A stretch of 64,000 nt of DNA from Roseivirga misakiensis (GCF_001747105.1 NZ_MDGQ01000005.1:1736001-1800000), one strand, 5' to 3'; shown: positions 27,234-36,529, numbered from the stretch's first letter. Numbers and translations are program-made. The notes: generated by a model from the sequence alone, not told the origin.

Positions 27234-27470
27234 GTCTTGATGTCAATCGCCAACCTACTTACTTACACGTAGGAAGCTAAAATTAGGCTGGATTTGTATA
27301 GCTCAAAATATGAGCACACTCTTTTTATATGAATACAATAATCTATTAATCAATATTTTAAGTAAAATAATATGAAGTGATTATTTATACATGAATAAAA
27401 ACCATTTGTAGAAAGGTCTGATGTGGTACAAAACCAATTTACTATCTTATGCACCTAAATATTGATCATC

Positions 27471-28343
27471 ATGAAAACTATACTCCTAGCCTTTTGTTTG
27501 TTGCTTTTTGCTATTCCAAGCTTTGGTCAGGCACCGCCAGATACTGATATTTTCGTTTTCGACATGAAAGAAAAGAAGGGTAAAATCACACTTTCGAACG
27601 GAAAGAATGTGACGAACAGAAGTGGTTATGACAATCAACCTGTTTTCTTTGAGAACGATTATTTAATGTATTCCTCCCACATTGATGGTCAGAATGACAT
27701 TATGATCTTAGATCTTTATGAAAACAAACTGACCAACCTTACACAGACGAAGGAAAGCGAATACTCTCCATTTCCAATACCTGGATATGGTAGTTTTGGA
27801 ACCATTCGGGTAGAAGCAGATCAAACTCAACGCTTATGGATGTTTCAAATGGACGGCAAGAAATCACCTAAAGTGGTTTTCGAAGACCTAGCTCCTGTAG
27901 GATACTTTGCATGGAATAAGGACAACGACGTTTTAATGTTTGTTTTAGGGCGTCCAGCTACCCTTGTATTGGCCAATGCGAATGAAGTAGACGATAAAAT
28001 CATAACTAAAAATATTGGACGTACCATTAAACTTATTCCTGGTTCTAAAGACTTTGCCTTTGAACGTAGAGAAGAAAATGGCGATGTTGTCATTTACAGG
28101 TTAAATGATGAAACCAAGGCGTTTACAGAAGTGATTAAAAAGCCTTCTGGTGCGAGCGATTGGGCGATAACACAAGAAGGAACCTACATTACTAGTGCTG
28201 GAACTAAGCTTTGGATGTACAACCCGAAAAGTTCAGAAACATGGCAAGAAGTGATCGATTTGGGAAAACAAGCCGAAAAAGGCATCACCAGAATGGCTGT
28301 AAATGCTAAAAATAAGCGGCTGGCAGTAGTCATAAATAATTAG
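27471..28343 (+). CDS. Exported TolB-like beta-propeller protein
   Basis: A 290-residue protein with a signal peptide (MKTILLAFCLLLFAIPSFGQ). The ATG at 27471 is taken rather than the in-frame TTG 9 bases earlier. The mature part contains repeated propeller-like units such as YLMYSSHIDGQNDIMILDLYENKLTNLTQ, resembling WD40-like PD40/TolB blades. Such proteins are periplasmic or secreted scaffolds; no catalytic residues are seen. It is flanked by AT-rich gaps and is probably monocistronic. Its function is not known. Confidence 0.7.
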   Translation: MKTILLAFCLLLFAIPSFGQAPPDTDIFVFDMKEKKGKITLSNGKNVTNRSGYDNQPVFFENDYLMYSSHIDGQNDIMILDLYENKLTNLTQTKESEYSPFPIPGYGSFGTIRVEADQTQRLWMFQMDGKKSPKVVFEDLAPVGYFAWNKDNDVLMFVLGRPATLVLANANEVDDKIITKNIGRTIKLIPGSKDFAFERREENGDVVIYRLNDETKAFTEVIKKPSGASDWAITQEGTYITSAGTKLWMYNPKSSETWQEVIDLGKQAEKGITRMAVNAKNKRLAVVINN

Positions 28344-28480
28344 CATACCACTTAATTTCTAGAGCTACAGTATTTCAAAAAATTAGTTGGTTTTTTTGCT
28401 TCCATAAAGACCAAATTGTGATTTATACGTATTATTGTTGACTCAAAACGAATTCAATTTTTCAAGAATCAAACAACACT

Positions 28481-29536
28481 ATGTTCAAAACCTACACATT
28501 TCCAAGTGTATTTGAAGGAAACAACACAGATCTAAGGAATGTCTCTCCTGATCTAATCAACGGTCTAAAATTGTATCATAACGGCGATGGTTACGTTGTT
28601 GGAAACCTTGCCTTGACAGAAGGAGTTTCTCCTCACAGAAATATCAACAGTGCTCCTGACGAGCTAGATTATAACTTATTACTAAAATCAGGAATGTTGG
28701 TGGCCAACCAAAAATTGGGTAACCCATTGACAATTTCTACTGGTTTTCCTTTTTCCACTTTTCAATTATACAAAGAGACTGCCGCTAACTTGATCAATGC
28801 TCAGCATGTAGTAGAGTATGATGCAGCAACTTATGGAGGTGGCACGAGAAAAAATGTACAAATCGAAATTGATCACGTACAGATTATACCAGAAGTTATC
28901 AGTTGTGCTATCGCTTTAAGGAAAGGGCAGCATCAAGCGAATGGTAACTTTTTCGTGATTTCACTGGGTTATGGTACACTAGAGGGGCTATTGAGCACAG
29001 AAGGTGGTATTGTCCAAAGAACATCCCTTTCAACGTACGGTTTGCGATACGCTGTTAATTTGTTAGAGAAAGAACTAGCAAAGACTTACTACTTGGAGCT
29101 TAAAACTGAGCATCAAATTGATGCAGCTTTCCAAAAAGGCGTGATTTTCTTGAATAGAAAGCGAATTGATATCACAGAAATGCGAAATAAAGTCTTGAGA
29201 CAGTATTACGAAGATGTGATTTCACCAGCGATGAGAAAAGCATTTAATGACAATGACTTTACGATATCTCACGATATGTTCCTTGCCGGGGGTGGTGCTA
29301 TGTACCCACAGCTGGTAGACTGTTTCAAAACTGAATTTCAGGATATTTTGGAATTAGAAGTTGCACACGAACCTCAATCGTTAGCGAGCCGTGGTTATTG
29401 CATCAACTCAGCTCAGCTCAATGGCGGTGTTAAGAGTAGTGCAGTTGGTTTGGATATCGGAAACGCGACTACAATTGTATCGATTTTCGATGATCATAAT
29501 GGAAGCACTGAATCATCTATTCCATCGGCATACTAA
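28481..29536 (+). CDS. Actin-like ATPase (ParM/Alp type) with apparently circularly permuted phosphate-1 motif
   Basis: A 351-residue protein of the actin/ParM superfamily. In ParM order from residue 1: FPSVFEG and VSPDLINGL (5-29) correspond to the segment that normally follows the phosphate-1 hairpin. TISTGFPFSTFQLY (84-97) and IIPEVISCAIAL (135-146) match the ParM region with catalytic E148 (here E138). FVISLGYGTLEG (158-169) is phosphate-2, but its usual Asp is S161. FLAGGGAMYPQL (267-278) is the adenosine motif. After it, AVGLDIGNATTIVSIFDD (321-338) looks exactly like a phosphate-1 motif, which family members have at the N-terminus, and the protein ends IPSAY, echoing the N-terminal FPSVF. 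An in-frame stop about 14 codons upstream excludes a missing N-terminal copy. It overlaps the bactofilin gene by one base. Confidence 0.8.
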   Translation: MFKTYTFPSVFEGNNTDLRNVSPDLINGLKLYHNGDGYVVGNLALTEGVSPHRNINSAPDELDYNLLLKSGMLVANQKLGNPLTISTGFPFSTFQLYKETAANLINAQHVVEYDAATYGGGTRKNVQIEIDHVQIIPEVISCAIALRKGQHQANGNFFVISLGYGTLEGLLSTEGGIVQRTSLSTYGLRYAVNLLEKELAKTYYLELKTEHQIDAAFQKGVIFLNRKRIDITEMRNKVLRQYYEDVISPAMRKAFNDNDFTISHDMFLAGGGAMYPQLVDCFKTEFQDILELEVAHEPQSLASRGYCINSAQLNGGVKSSAVGLDIGNATTIVSIFDDHNGSTESSIPSAY

Positions 29537-30051
29537 TGAGCAAAAGAGATCAATCATCGGCTAATAACCCTTCTACCTACATTACGCAGGTTAGACACGG
29601 CTCTGTAATTTCGGGCAATATGAAATCCGAACATAGTATCCGCGTTGATGGCTATGTTACCGGTGACTTGGTGTCCGATGAGCGCATAATCATAGGAAAC
29701 CATGGTGAAATTGGCGGCAACTTAAGTGGCAACGAGATCACCATTGAAGGTTATGTGAATGGTGACGTTATTGCAAAGGGGCTTTTGCATTTATCGCAAT
29801 CGGCGCGCGTATATGGAAAAATATATGCCAAGCATATTTCTGTAGAAAATGGCGCCGAAATGAATGGGAAGATCAATGTTGGCCAAAAGATCGAAATGCC
29901 AGAACTCAATAGTAGCTCTCCGTCGAGGTCTAACAGACAAACTCAAACACCATCTCCTACTCCAACACAACGAAAAACAAATGTCTTTATCCCATCTAAA
30001 AACGTAGATGACGAAGGCAAAACAGATAATTATGGAAGTGTAGCCTGGTAA
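29536..30051 (+). CDS. Bactofilin (polymer-forming cytoskeletal protein)
   Basis: A 171-residue bactofilin. The DUF583 beta-helix core spans about 20-115, with the typical repeats GNMKSEHSIRVDGYVTGDL, NHGEIGGNLSGNEITIEGYV, and GDVIAKGLLHLSQSARVYGKI. The C-terminal tail (about 120-171) is rich in Ser, Pro, Thr and Gln and is probably disordered. Bactofilins self-assemble without nucleotide into membrane-associated filaments that guide cell-shape or wall enzymes. The ATG shares its A with the stop of the actin-like gene (TAATG), so the two are translationally coupled, suggesting one cytoskeletal module. A terminator overlaps its stop codon. Confidence 0.93.
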   Translation: MSKRDQSSANNPSTYITQVRHGSVISGNMKSEHSIRVDGYVTGDLVSDERIIIGNHGEIGGNLSGNEITIEGYVNGDVIAKGLLHLSQSARVYGKIYAKHISVENGAEMNGKINVGQKIEMPELNSSSPSRSNRQTQTPSPTPTQRKTNVFIPSKNVDDEGKTDNYGSVAW

Positions 30052-30063
30052 AACAGGCTTTTT
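30042..30063 (+). terminator. Intrinsic terminator overlapping the bactofilin stop
   Basis: The 6-base stem AGCCTG / CAGGCT with loop GTAAAA is followed by a T run. The TAA stop of bactofilin lies in the loop. This separates the cytoskeletal pair from tyrS. Confidence 0.65.
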
Positions 30064-30097
30064 CCCTTCCTACCTTTTACCCTAGCAAGGCATATTC

Positions 30098-30105
30098 TAT
30101 CTTTG
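30098..30105 (+). promoter_or_regulatory. Bacteroidota-type -7 box before tyrS
   Basis: TATCTTTG fits the TAnnTTTG -7 consensus of the Bacteroidota housekeeping sigma factor and lies 21 bases before the tyrS ATG. The matching -33 TTTG is not clear; TTTTA about 20 bases upstream is the best candidate. Confidence 0.5.
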
Positions 30106-30126
30106 CTGCCCAAATCTTACAAATTA

Positions 30127-31413
30127 ATGAATAACCCACTGGTTGAAGAATTGAATTGGCGTGGAATGATCCACGATATTATGCCAGGAACAGCTGAGCA
30201 ATTATCCAAAGAGATGACATCTGGCTACATTGGATTTGATCCTACGGCCGATTCGCTACACATAGGGAACTTAGTTCCAGTGATGCTTTTGGTGCATCTT
30301 CAGCGCGCAGGCCATAAGCCATTCGCACTTGTTGGTGGTGCCACCGGTATGGTAGGCGATCCATCTGGAAAATCTGCTGAACGTCAGTTGTTAGATGAAG
30401 ACGTTTTAAATAAAAACCTAGCCGGTCAAAAGGCGCAATTAGAGAAGTTCTTGGATTTTGATTGTGGCGAAAACTCTGCAGAAATCGTGAATAACTACGA
30501 TTGGTTCAAAGACTTTACATTTTTAGACTTTATCCGTGATGTGGGGAAACATATTACGGTGAACTATATGATGTCTAAAGATTCTGTAAAGAACCGGTTA
30601 GAGGGCGGCATGTCATTTACTGAATTCACCTATCAACTTGTTCAGGGATACGACTTTTACCACCTCTACCAAAACAAGAACTGTAAGATACAGATGGGTG
30701 GTTCTGATCAATGGGGAAACATTGTTACCGGTACCGAACTGATAAGAAGAAAAGCTCAAGGAGAAGCTTTTGCACTTACTGCGCCACTGATTAAGAAAGC
30801 AGACGGCTCTAAATTTGGTAAATCCGAAGGTGGAAACGTTTGGCTTGATAAAAACAGGACTTCGCCTTACAAATTCTATCAATATTGGCTTAATACTTCG
30901 GATGAAGACGCCAGCAATTTCATTAGAATTTTCACGCTGCTTGAAAAAGAAGCAATTGAGGCACTAGAAGCAGAGCATGCAGAGGCACCGCATATGCGGG
31001 TGATCCAAAAGGCTTTGGCTGAAGATGTTACTCGAAGGATACATTCAGAAGAAGACTTGCAAATGGCGATTAAAGCTTCTGGAATTCTCTTTGGTAAATC
31101 GACTACCGAAGATTTGGTATCGCTAGATGAGGCTACTTTACTTTCCGTTTTCGAAGGTGTACCACAAGTGACGATACAAGCTTCTGAACTTAGTGCCGCT
31201 GAGAACTATATCGATTTGCTTTCGATGACTACAAAGGAAGTCATCTTTAAATCAAAAGGTGAAGCTAGAAGAATGCTTCAAGGCGGAGGTGTTTCTATCA
31301 ACAAAGCCAAAATTGGAGATATGAATGCTAAGCCCGTTTTAGATTTGCTGCAAGGGAAATACTTTCTAGCGCAGAAAGGGAAAAAGAACTATTACCTAGT
31401 CACTGTCGAGTAA
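30127..31413 (+). CDS. tyrS: Tyrosyl-tRNA synthetase
   Basis: A 428-residue class I synthetase that charges tRNA-Tyr. The ATG at 30127 ([13 protein letters not shown]) is preferred: the frame opens earlier at 30103, but that would overlap the -7 box. The HIGH motif is HIGN (45-48), the tyrosine-binding region includes GGSDQWGNI (191-199), and the KMSKS motif is KFGKS (229-233), a common bacterial TyrRS variant. An S4-type RNA-binding domain ends the protein (about 360-428, [19 protein letters not shown]). Length is normal. A strong bidirectional terminator follows. Confidence 0.97.
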   Translation: MNNPLVEELNWRGMIHDIMPGTAEQLSKEMTSGYIGFDPTADSLHIGNLVPVMLLVHLQRAGHKPFALVGGATGMVGDPSGKSAERQLLDEDVLNKNLAGQKAQLEKFLDFDCGENSAEIVNNYDWFKDFTFLDFIRDVGKHITVNYMMSKDSVKNRLEGGMSFTEFTYQLVQGYDFYHLYQNKNCKIQMGGSDQWGNIVTGTELIRRKAQGEAFALTAPLIKKADGSKFGKSEGGNVWLDKNRTSPYKFYQYWLNTSDEDASNFIRIFTLLEKEAIEALEAEHAEAPHMRVIQKALAEDVTRRIHSEEDLQMAIKASGILFGKSTTEDLVSLDEATLLSVFEGVPQVTIQASELSAAENYIDLLSMTTKEVIFKSKGEARRMLQGGGVSINKAKIGDMNAKPVLDLLQGKYFLAQKGKKNYYLVTVE

Positions 31414-31433
31414 TTACAGTAGAGATAATAAGC

Positions 31434-31470
31434 AAAAGGGCAATGTATGCATCATACATTGCCCTTTTTT
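31434..31470. terminator. Bidirectional intrinsic terminator between tyrS and the DUF4249 gene
   Basis: A perfect 12-base stem GGGCAATGTATG / CATACATTGCCC with loop CAT (31438-31464) is flanked by AAAA on the left and TTTTTT on the right. It therefore works for tyrS on the plus strand and for the convergent DUF4249 gene on the minus strand. Confidence 0.88.
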
Positions 31471-31487
31471 ATTGAGTTAAAATACAT

Positions 31488-32345
31488 TTAGTCGTCACGC
31501 GGATCTTCGATCAAGATTTGTTCTCTCGACACCGCACTTACTTGAAAATAGCCCAATGCACCATTACTTAGATTATTTCTAGGGTCTGCTGGTGGCGGGC
31601 TAAACATACCACCATCATTATTTAGCAAATTGAAAAGATCGGAATAGAAAATGAAGGCCTCTTGCGTAAGACTGTACATTTCCACTTCCACCATTTCTCC
31701 AAGCTTATAAAACCCTGCTATCTCTAAATCATCAATCCTCTCTCCTAGCAAATCGTCATCTGAAAAATAGATATCGGTCGGAAAGTCTTTAACAATCTCT
31801 CCGTCGTTGTAAAACTTAAAAAGGTATTGATCTTTTCTATCTTGAGGCTCACTGGCATAAAACAAAACCTCATAGTAGCGACCTTCCTCCTCTGGTTCTT
31901 CTAATTCTTCAAAGTCGATGGTAACCGTTAAGGAGTCAATTGCCGTGACTGGTAATAACTCTTCAGCAGCCGTATACTGTTCACCATCTACTGCGACAGA
32001 CAAGCTGTAAGTAGTTCCAATTTGACCTTGAAATGGAGTAATTGGGTAATAAAAGCCCTCCTCTTCTGGTAAACCATTTGGGTTATGCACGAACGAATAT
32101 GTATTTCCATTTTCGTCCGAAACCGATACTGTCGCATCTTCAATTCGTTCAGCAGGACCATTAGTATAAAAATCTCGTGTTCTGGTCAGTTTCACGTAAT
32201 GTCCGTCTTGCTCATTGGTCACCAAGCCTTCAATTACCACGCGTTCTTCCAATTGGCCTAAGTCTAACTGAACTGTTTCCTCGCAACCAAATACCAGTAG
32301 TGCGACAAAAGCTAAAAGCGATATATATGTTCTTTTGAATTGCAT
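31488..32345 (-). CDS. DUF4249 outer-membrane lipoprotein
   Basis: A 285-residue lipoprotein (signal MQFKRTYISLLAFVALLVFGC, lipobox cysteine at 21). The start of the mature part, EETVQLDLGQLEERVVIEGLVTNE, followed by YVKLTRTRDFYT, is characteristic of the Bacteroidota DUF4249 family. These proteins are almost always encoded next to a TonB-dependent receptor and are thought to be surface partners of it. Here the receptor gene lies 9 bases upstream on the same strand. The ligand is not known. It ends in an acidic ILIEDPRDD. Confidence 0.88.
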   Translation of the reverse strand: MQFKRTYISLLAFVALLVFGCEETVQLDLGQLEERVVIEGLVTNEQDGHYVKLTRTRDFYTNGPAERIEDATVSVSDENGNTYSFVHNPNGLPEEEGFYYPITPFQGQIGTTYSLSVAVDGEQYTAAEELLPVTAIDSLTVTIDFEELEEPEEEGRYYEVLFYASEPQDRKDQYLFKFYNDGEIVKDFPTDIYFSDDDLLGERIDDLEIAGFYKLGEMVEVEMYSLTQEAFIFYSDLFNLLNNDGGMFSPPPADPRNNLSNGALGYFQVSAVSREQILIEDPRDD

Positions 32346-32354
32346 CTTTAAGTC

Positions 32355-34706
32355 TTAAAATTTGATATTGAATGTAACTGATGGAAGTATTGGGAATAGA
32401 TAGATCAACCTGGCCTCTTTTTCCGTTCCGTCGCCTATGACATTGTCATCGTCATCTAACCTAACCCTCGTGTAAATTGAAAAAGGATTTTTGCGACTGT
32501 AAACGTTGTATAAGGAGAAGACCCATGAAGTCTCATATTTCCGATCCTTATTCTTTTGAGGCACCAAAGTGGCACTCAAGTCGACTCTGTGGAAGTTAGG
32601 TAGCCTAAATCCATTTCTTTCCGTGATCACATCTGCAATCTGGCCATCGCTAAATTCATATGATCCAGACGGTAACGTGATCGGTCTTCCTGTTCCATAT
32701 GTGAATGAACCACCAAAAGTCCATTTATCACTGAAATCATATGTTCCTATAACATTCAGGTTGTGACGTCTATCATGGTTCGCCACAAAAGTTCTGTTTA
32801 AGTTAACGCCTTCCACATTTCTTGTGACTCTAGACAGTGTGTATGCTACAAAACCTGTAAGCTTCCCTTTGTTCTTTTGGAGCATTAATTCTAGCCCATA
32901 TGCTTCGGATGTTCCCTGACGAAATTCAGTTGAAAGGTCCTGATTAAAGAAAATTTGTGCGTTATCAGCAAAATCGGTTACGTTTTGAATATCCTTGTAA
33001 AACGATTCTACCGAGAACTCATATGCATTACCGCCGAAGTTCTTGAAATAACCGATTGCTACTTGATCGGCAGTTTGTGGCTTCAAATAGGTAGAACTCG
33101 GCGCCCAAGTATTGAATGGCAGTGGTACTGTTCCACTAGAAATCAAATGGGTATTTTGAACCATTCGATTGTAACTCGCCTTCAAGCTACTGTTATTATT
33201 TAATAGCAGTCTGGCTGAAAATCTCGGTTCAAGGTTTACATATGTTTTGATGTTTTCAAAGCTTCCATACTTCACCGAATCTATCCGTATCGGATTCACA
33301 TTATCCAGCTTATCGAAATAAGTGTAAACAGTGTTTTCACCTATATTTTGAAAAATTGAAAGCCGTGCACCGTATTCAAATGTTAGCTTTTCGCTGATTT
33401 GATGCTGAAGGCCAAAATAAGCCGCATGATCTAAAGCAAATTCTTCTTGAAGCTCTGTTTCTTTAAAAATTGACTCTTCAGATGGTACAATTTTGCCTGG
33501 AGCAAATTTCCTGTACGTCAAATGATATCCAAAATCTAGCGTCAGTTTGGGGTTAAAAAAGTAGTTCAAATCTTGCTTTAAACTGTATTCTTGAAGGTTT
33601 GAATCCCACTGGAAGCCGTCGGACTGTTCTGTAGAGCCTAAACCATAATCAAAGCTACTGGCTATGAAAGAGGTATTGGAAAACAAGCGATCGTTAAAGA
33701 GATGATTCCATCTAAATGTGGCGGTTCTATTACCCCAGTCAAATCCAAAGTTACCGTCAAAATTGAAATCATCTCGACCAGAATACAGCGCCAAGAAAAA
33801 GCGGTTCTTATTATTCGCCCGCCAGTTCACTTTGGCATTTACATCATAAAAATAGACTAGATTCTTCTGATTCGCTGCTCTTAAAGCTAAATCAACATAA
33901 GATCTACGAGCGGAAACGATGAAGGAGCTTTCCTCTTTCTTAATTGGTCCTTCGAGCATGACGCTACTGGCTAGCAATCCTATACCCGCTTCCCCGCCGA
34001 ACTCTTTATTGTTACCATCTTTGGTGCGTACTTCAAGAATTGAAGAAAGTCTACCACCAAAACGTGAAGGAATTCCACCTTTGTAAAGCTCCGAGTCTTT
34101 GATAACATCAGCGTTAAAAACTGAAAACAAGCCGAATAAATGCGATGGGTCATAAACGGGTGCCTCATCTATTAAAATCAGGTTTTGATCGGCACTACCG
34201 CCTCTTACAAAGAAACTGGAGGTTCCCTCTCCTGCTGAGACTACTCCTGGTAGCATCTGGATTGTTTTGATCACGTCAGGTTCGCCAAAAAGCGCAGGCA
34301 ACTTCTTCAATTGCTCAATATTTACCTCATTCCTACTCATTTGAATATTGGTAACATTGGCATCCTCACGTTCAGCTGTAACGACCACTTCGCTTAGTTC
34401 AACAGTTTCTTCTTCTAGATTAATGTTGAGCGATACGTCCTTATTAAGCTGAACTTTCTCTGACTTTCTTTGAAAACCGATATATCGGTATTCAATAGTG
34501 TAATTGCCCTCTGGCAACGTAATCGAATAGAACCCATAGGCGTTGGTGTTTACCCCTCCTCCGGTTTCTTTGATTAAAACCGTTACGCCAATGAGCTCCT
34601 CTCCTGAGCTGGCATCTCGAACGTAACCGTTAAGTGTGAATTTGTCTTGCGCCCTAGATTCGTTAAAAATAAATAGGACACACATTAAGCATATTAATAC
34701 TCGCAT
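32355..34706 (-). CDS. TonB-dependent outer-membrane receptor with CarboxypepD_reg domain
   Basis: A 783-residue receptor. After a signal peptide (cleavage near SRAQ) comes a carboxypeptidase-regulatory-like beta-sandwich (about 22-105; LNGYVRDASSGEELIGVTV). The plug follows (about 115-230), with LPALFGEPDVIKTIQMLPGV and FFVRGGSADQNLILIDEAPV, and then the 22-strand barrel up to the aromatic-terminated VTFNIKF. This is the short class of receptor paired with DUF4249 lipoproteins rather than the long SusC class. The ligand is unknown. The 143 bases upstream contain only AT-rich sequence and a small dyad. Confidence 0.92.
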   Translation of the reverse strand: MRVLICLMCVLFIFNESRAQDKFTLNGYVRDASSGEELIGVTVLIKETGGGVNTNAYGFYSITLPEGNYTIEYRYIGFQRKSEKVQLNKDVSLNINLEEETVELSEVVVTAEREDANVTNIQMSRNEVNIEQLKKLPALFGEPDVIKTIQMLPGVVSAGEGTSSFFVRGGSADQNLILIDEAPVYDPSHLFGLFSVFNADVIKDSELYKGGIPSRFGGRLSSILEVRTKDGNNKEFGGEAGIGLLASSVMLEGPIKKEESSFIVSARRSYVDLALRAANQKNLVYFYDVNAKVNWRANNKNRFFLALYSGRDDFNFDGNFGFDWGNRTATFRWNHLFNDRLFSNTSFIASSFDYGLGSTEQSDGFQWDSNLQEYSLKQDLNYFFNPKLTLDFGYHLTYRKFAPGKIVPSEESIFKETELQEEFALDHAAYFGLQHQISEKLTFEYGARLSIFQNIGENTVYTYFDKLDNVNPIRIDSVKYGSFENIKTYVNLEPRFSARLLLNNNSSLKASYNRMVQNTHLISSGTVPLPFNTWAPSSTYLKPQTADQVAIGYFKNFGGNAYEFSVESFYKDIQNVTDFADNAQIFFNQDLSTEFRQGTSEAYGLELMLQKNKGKLTGFVAYTLSRVTRNVEGVNLNRTFVANHDRRHNLNVIGTYDFSDKWTFGGSFTYGTGRPITLPSGSYEFSDGQIADVITERNGFRLPNFHRVDLSATLVPQKNKDRKYETSWVFSLYNVYSRKNPFSIYTRVRLDDDDNVIGDGTEKEARLIYLFPILPSVTFNIKF

Positions 34707-34849
34707 AGTGTTGTTGTGTGATTGAATTATCGGACTTTCCGATGACCTTTTCTGTTAGACGGGTGAAAAATTAGATACACGTATAACAGACTATAATATT
34801 TCTCTATTTAAGTCGATCGAAATGAAAAAAGGTTGTAGAATTCGTGAAA

Positions 34850-35638
34850 TTATTTCACCTCAGTGCTCAAAAGCTGTTGAATGACGGCCTCATCTTTTTG
34901 GTTCTCGAATATGTAATGTGTGGCCTCGTAGCCTAAATCGAATATCTCTTGGCCCATTTTTATATCAAAGGTACCGAAGGCGCGTAAGCCTTTGGGTTCG
35001 ATTAATAAATCACACATAGAGGCACTTTTTGCCACATTAGCACTAAGACTCACCATGGAAATTCTCTCAATCATTTTTTTGGTACCGCCTAGTTTCTCTT
35101 CTTTTAAAACAGGAGACGCATTCACCCCAATGACTACATCGCACGCCGATCTAATAGATTCTACGGGAAGGTTATTCACTATTCCGCCATCTACGTACAA
35201 ATCGCCATCAATTTTAATTGGGTCAAAAACGAAAGGAATACAGCACGAGGCCATCATTGGTTTTACGAGTTCTCCGCTCTCAAATACCTGAGGTCGTCCT
35301 GTATTTAAGTTAGTCGCTACAATTTTCAAAGGGATTTTAGTGGCCGAAAAGTCATCTTTTTTAAAGTGCCTTCTGAAGACATCCTCACTCCGACTCATGC
35401 TGAAGATTCCTTTCCAACTAAAGGCAGGCCAAACGATCTGAAAGAGGTTAGTCTTAGAAACTATTTTCATAATCTCAGCTGGTGCGAATCCATTGGCGTA
35501 GAATGCGCCTACTATTGAACCAGCACTTGTGCCAGCTATATAGTCTACAGTAATACCGAGCTCTTCTAAGGCTTTCAATACGCCTAAATGGGCAATTCCT
35601 CGTGCCCCACCTCCGGATAACGCTATACCAACTTTCAT
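34850..35638 (-). CDS. Patatin-like phospholipase
   Basis: A 262-residue serine lipase of the RssA/patatin family without a signal peptide. The oxyanion hole is GGGARG (9-14), the nucleophile elbow is GTSAGS with S38, and the catalytic Asp is in DGG (D150). It would hydrolyse phospholipids or lysophospholipids at the cytoplasmic side; the exact substrate is unknown. It is last in a probable four-gene unit (two DUF6090-like proteins, MBL-fold hydrolase, patatin), with a 34-base gap to the gene before it. Confidence 0.92.
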   Translation of the reverse strand: MKVGIALSGGGARGIAHLGVLKALEELGITVDYIAGTSAGSIVGAFYANGFAPAEIMKIVSKTNLFQIVWPAFSWKGIFSMSRSEDVFRRHFKKDDFSATKIPLKIVATNLNTGRPQVFESGELVKPMMASCCIPFVFDPIKIDGDLYVDGGIVNNLPVESIRSACDVVIGVNASPVLKEEKLGGTKKMIERISMVSLSANVAKSASMCDLLIEPKGLRAFGTFDIKMGQEIFDLGYEATHYIFENQKDEAVIQQLLSTEVK

Positions 35639-35672
35639 GCGTTTTATTTAACGTTCAAATGCAACTTTAAGA

Positions 35673-36521
35673 TCAAAGTATTTCGCTCAAAGGAAAGGTT
35701 CTGTCTAACCTTACTCCTTTCTCCGTCCTTTTTACAGTACAACATTCGTTGACCGCATCATGTTCGAGAAAAAGAATGTATTCATTATCGGCGGCTTCCT
35801 CTAAAAACTCGCCCTTCTCTTTTAGTGTAATCAGTGGCCTAGTATCATACCCCATTACATATGGCAAAGGAATATGTCCAACAGAAGGAAGCAAGTCAGC
35901 CATAAAAACTATCGTTTTCCCCTTATACTTAATTTTGGGTAGCATTTGCTTATCAGTATGACCATCTACGGTATGTATATCGAATTGTGCGAATGGAGAG
36001 GGCTTTTTAAAGTCAATAAATTCTAAATGACCACTTTCTTGAATCGGCAGTATGTTTTCTTTTAGGAAAGAGGCCTTTTCACGAGCATTTGGCTCCGTAG
36101 CCCATTTCCAATGGTCTTCATTCGACCAATACTTTGCATTTGGAAAATGTAGTGCTAAGCTATCTCGATTATCTCCAGAATAATCAACTCCACCGCCACA
36201 ATGATCGAAATGAAGGTGTGTCAAAAACATATCCGTCACATCGGACTTATCGAAACCAGCCGCGTTTAAAGAAGCATCAAGGGAGTCGTTACCATGAAGA
36301 TAATAATGACTAAAAAACTTGGCATCCTGTTTATTACCAATACCATTATCGATCAAAATAAGCCGATTACCATCTTCAATTAAAAGACAACGCATGGTCC
36401 ATGTGCACATATTTCGTTCATCGGCAGGATTTGTTCTCTCCCATAGCGATTTTGGCACCACACCAAACATGGCGCCGCCATCCAATTTGAAATTTCCTGT
36501 ATTTATAATGTGCAGATTCAT
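35673..36521 (-). CDS. Metallo-beta-lactamase-fold hydrolase
   Basis: A 282-residue MBL-fold enzyme without a signal peptide. The zinc motif is THLHFDHCGG (H102, H104, D106, H107), with later ligands in VDGHTDKQ and FMADLLPSVGHIP, and the C-terminal FLEHDAV supplying a His. The overall pattern resembles lactonase or N-acyl-homoserine-lactonase-like and other small-ester hydrolases (AttM/AiiA-like clade). The substrate cannot be fixed from sequence. It lies 8 bases after a DUF6090-like gene and upstream of the patatin gene. Confidence 0.88.
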   Translation of the reverse strand: MNLHIINTGNFKLDGGAMFGVVPKSLWERTNPADERNMCTWTMRCLLIEDGNRLILIDNGIGNKQDAKFFSHYYLHGNDSLDASLNAAGFDKSDVTDMFLTHLHFDHCGGGVDYSGDNRDSLALHFPNAKYWSNEDHWKWATEPNAREKASFLKENILPIQESGHLEFIDFKKPSPFAQFDIHTVDGHTDKQMLPKIKYKGKTIVFMADLLPSVGHIPLPYVMGYDTRPLITLKEKGEFLEEAADNEYILFLEHDAVNECCTVKRTEKGVRLDRTFPLSEIL

Positions 36522-36529
36522 TTGCCTAA

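Noticed and set aside
27234-27470. Promoter or small RNA in the AT-rich gap before the TolB-like gene
   Set aside because: Several TTTG-like words occur, but none at the proper spacing to a TAnnTTTG box; nothing more than AT-richness can be supported.
28344-28480. Possible missing N-terminal phosphate-1 motif of the actin-like protein through a frameshift or upstream start
   Set aside because: The frame upstream of the ATG meets a TGA after 13 codons, and those codons do not encode a phosphate-1 hairpin; no other frame there shows one. The motif is present instead at the C-terminus.
29441-29536. C-terminal DIGNATT segment as the start of a second, truncated actin-like gene fused by chance
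   Set aside because: The frame is continuous, ends neatly after IPSAY and overlaps the bactofilin start, and no remainder of a second actin-like gene follows. Kept only as the alternative to circular permutation.
34729-34743. ATCGGACTTTCCGAT hairpin as terminator of the patatin operon
   Set aside because: A short 6-base stem with no following T tract on the minus strand, more than 100 bases from the patatin stop; it may be chance.
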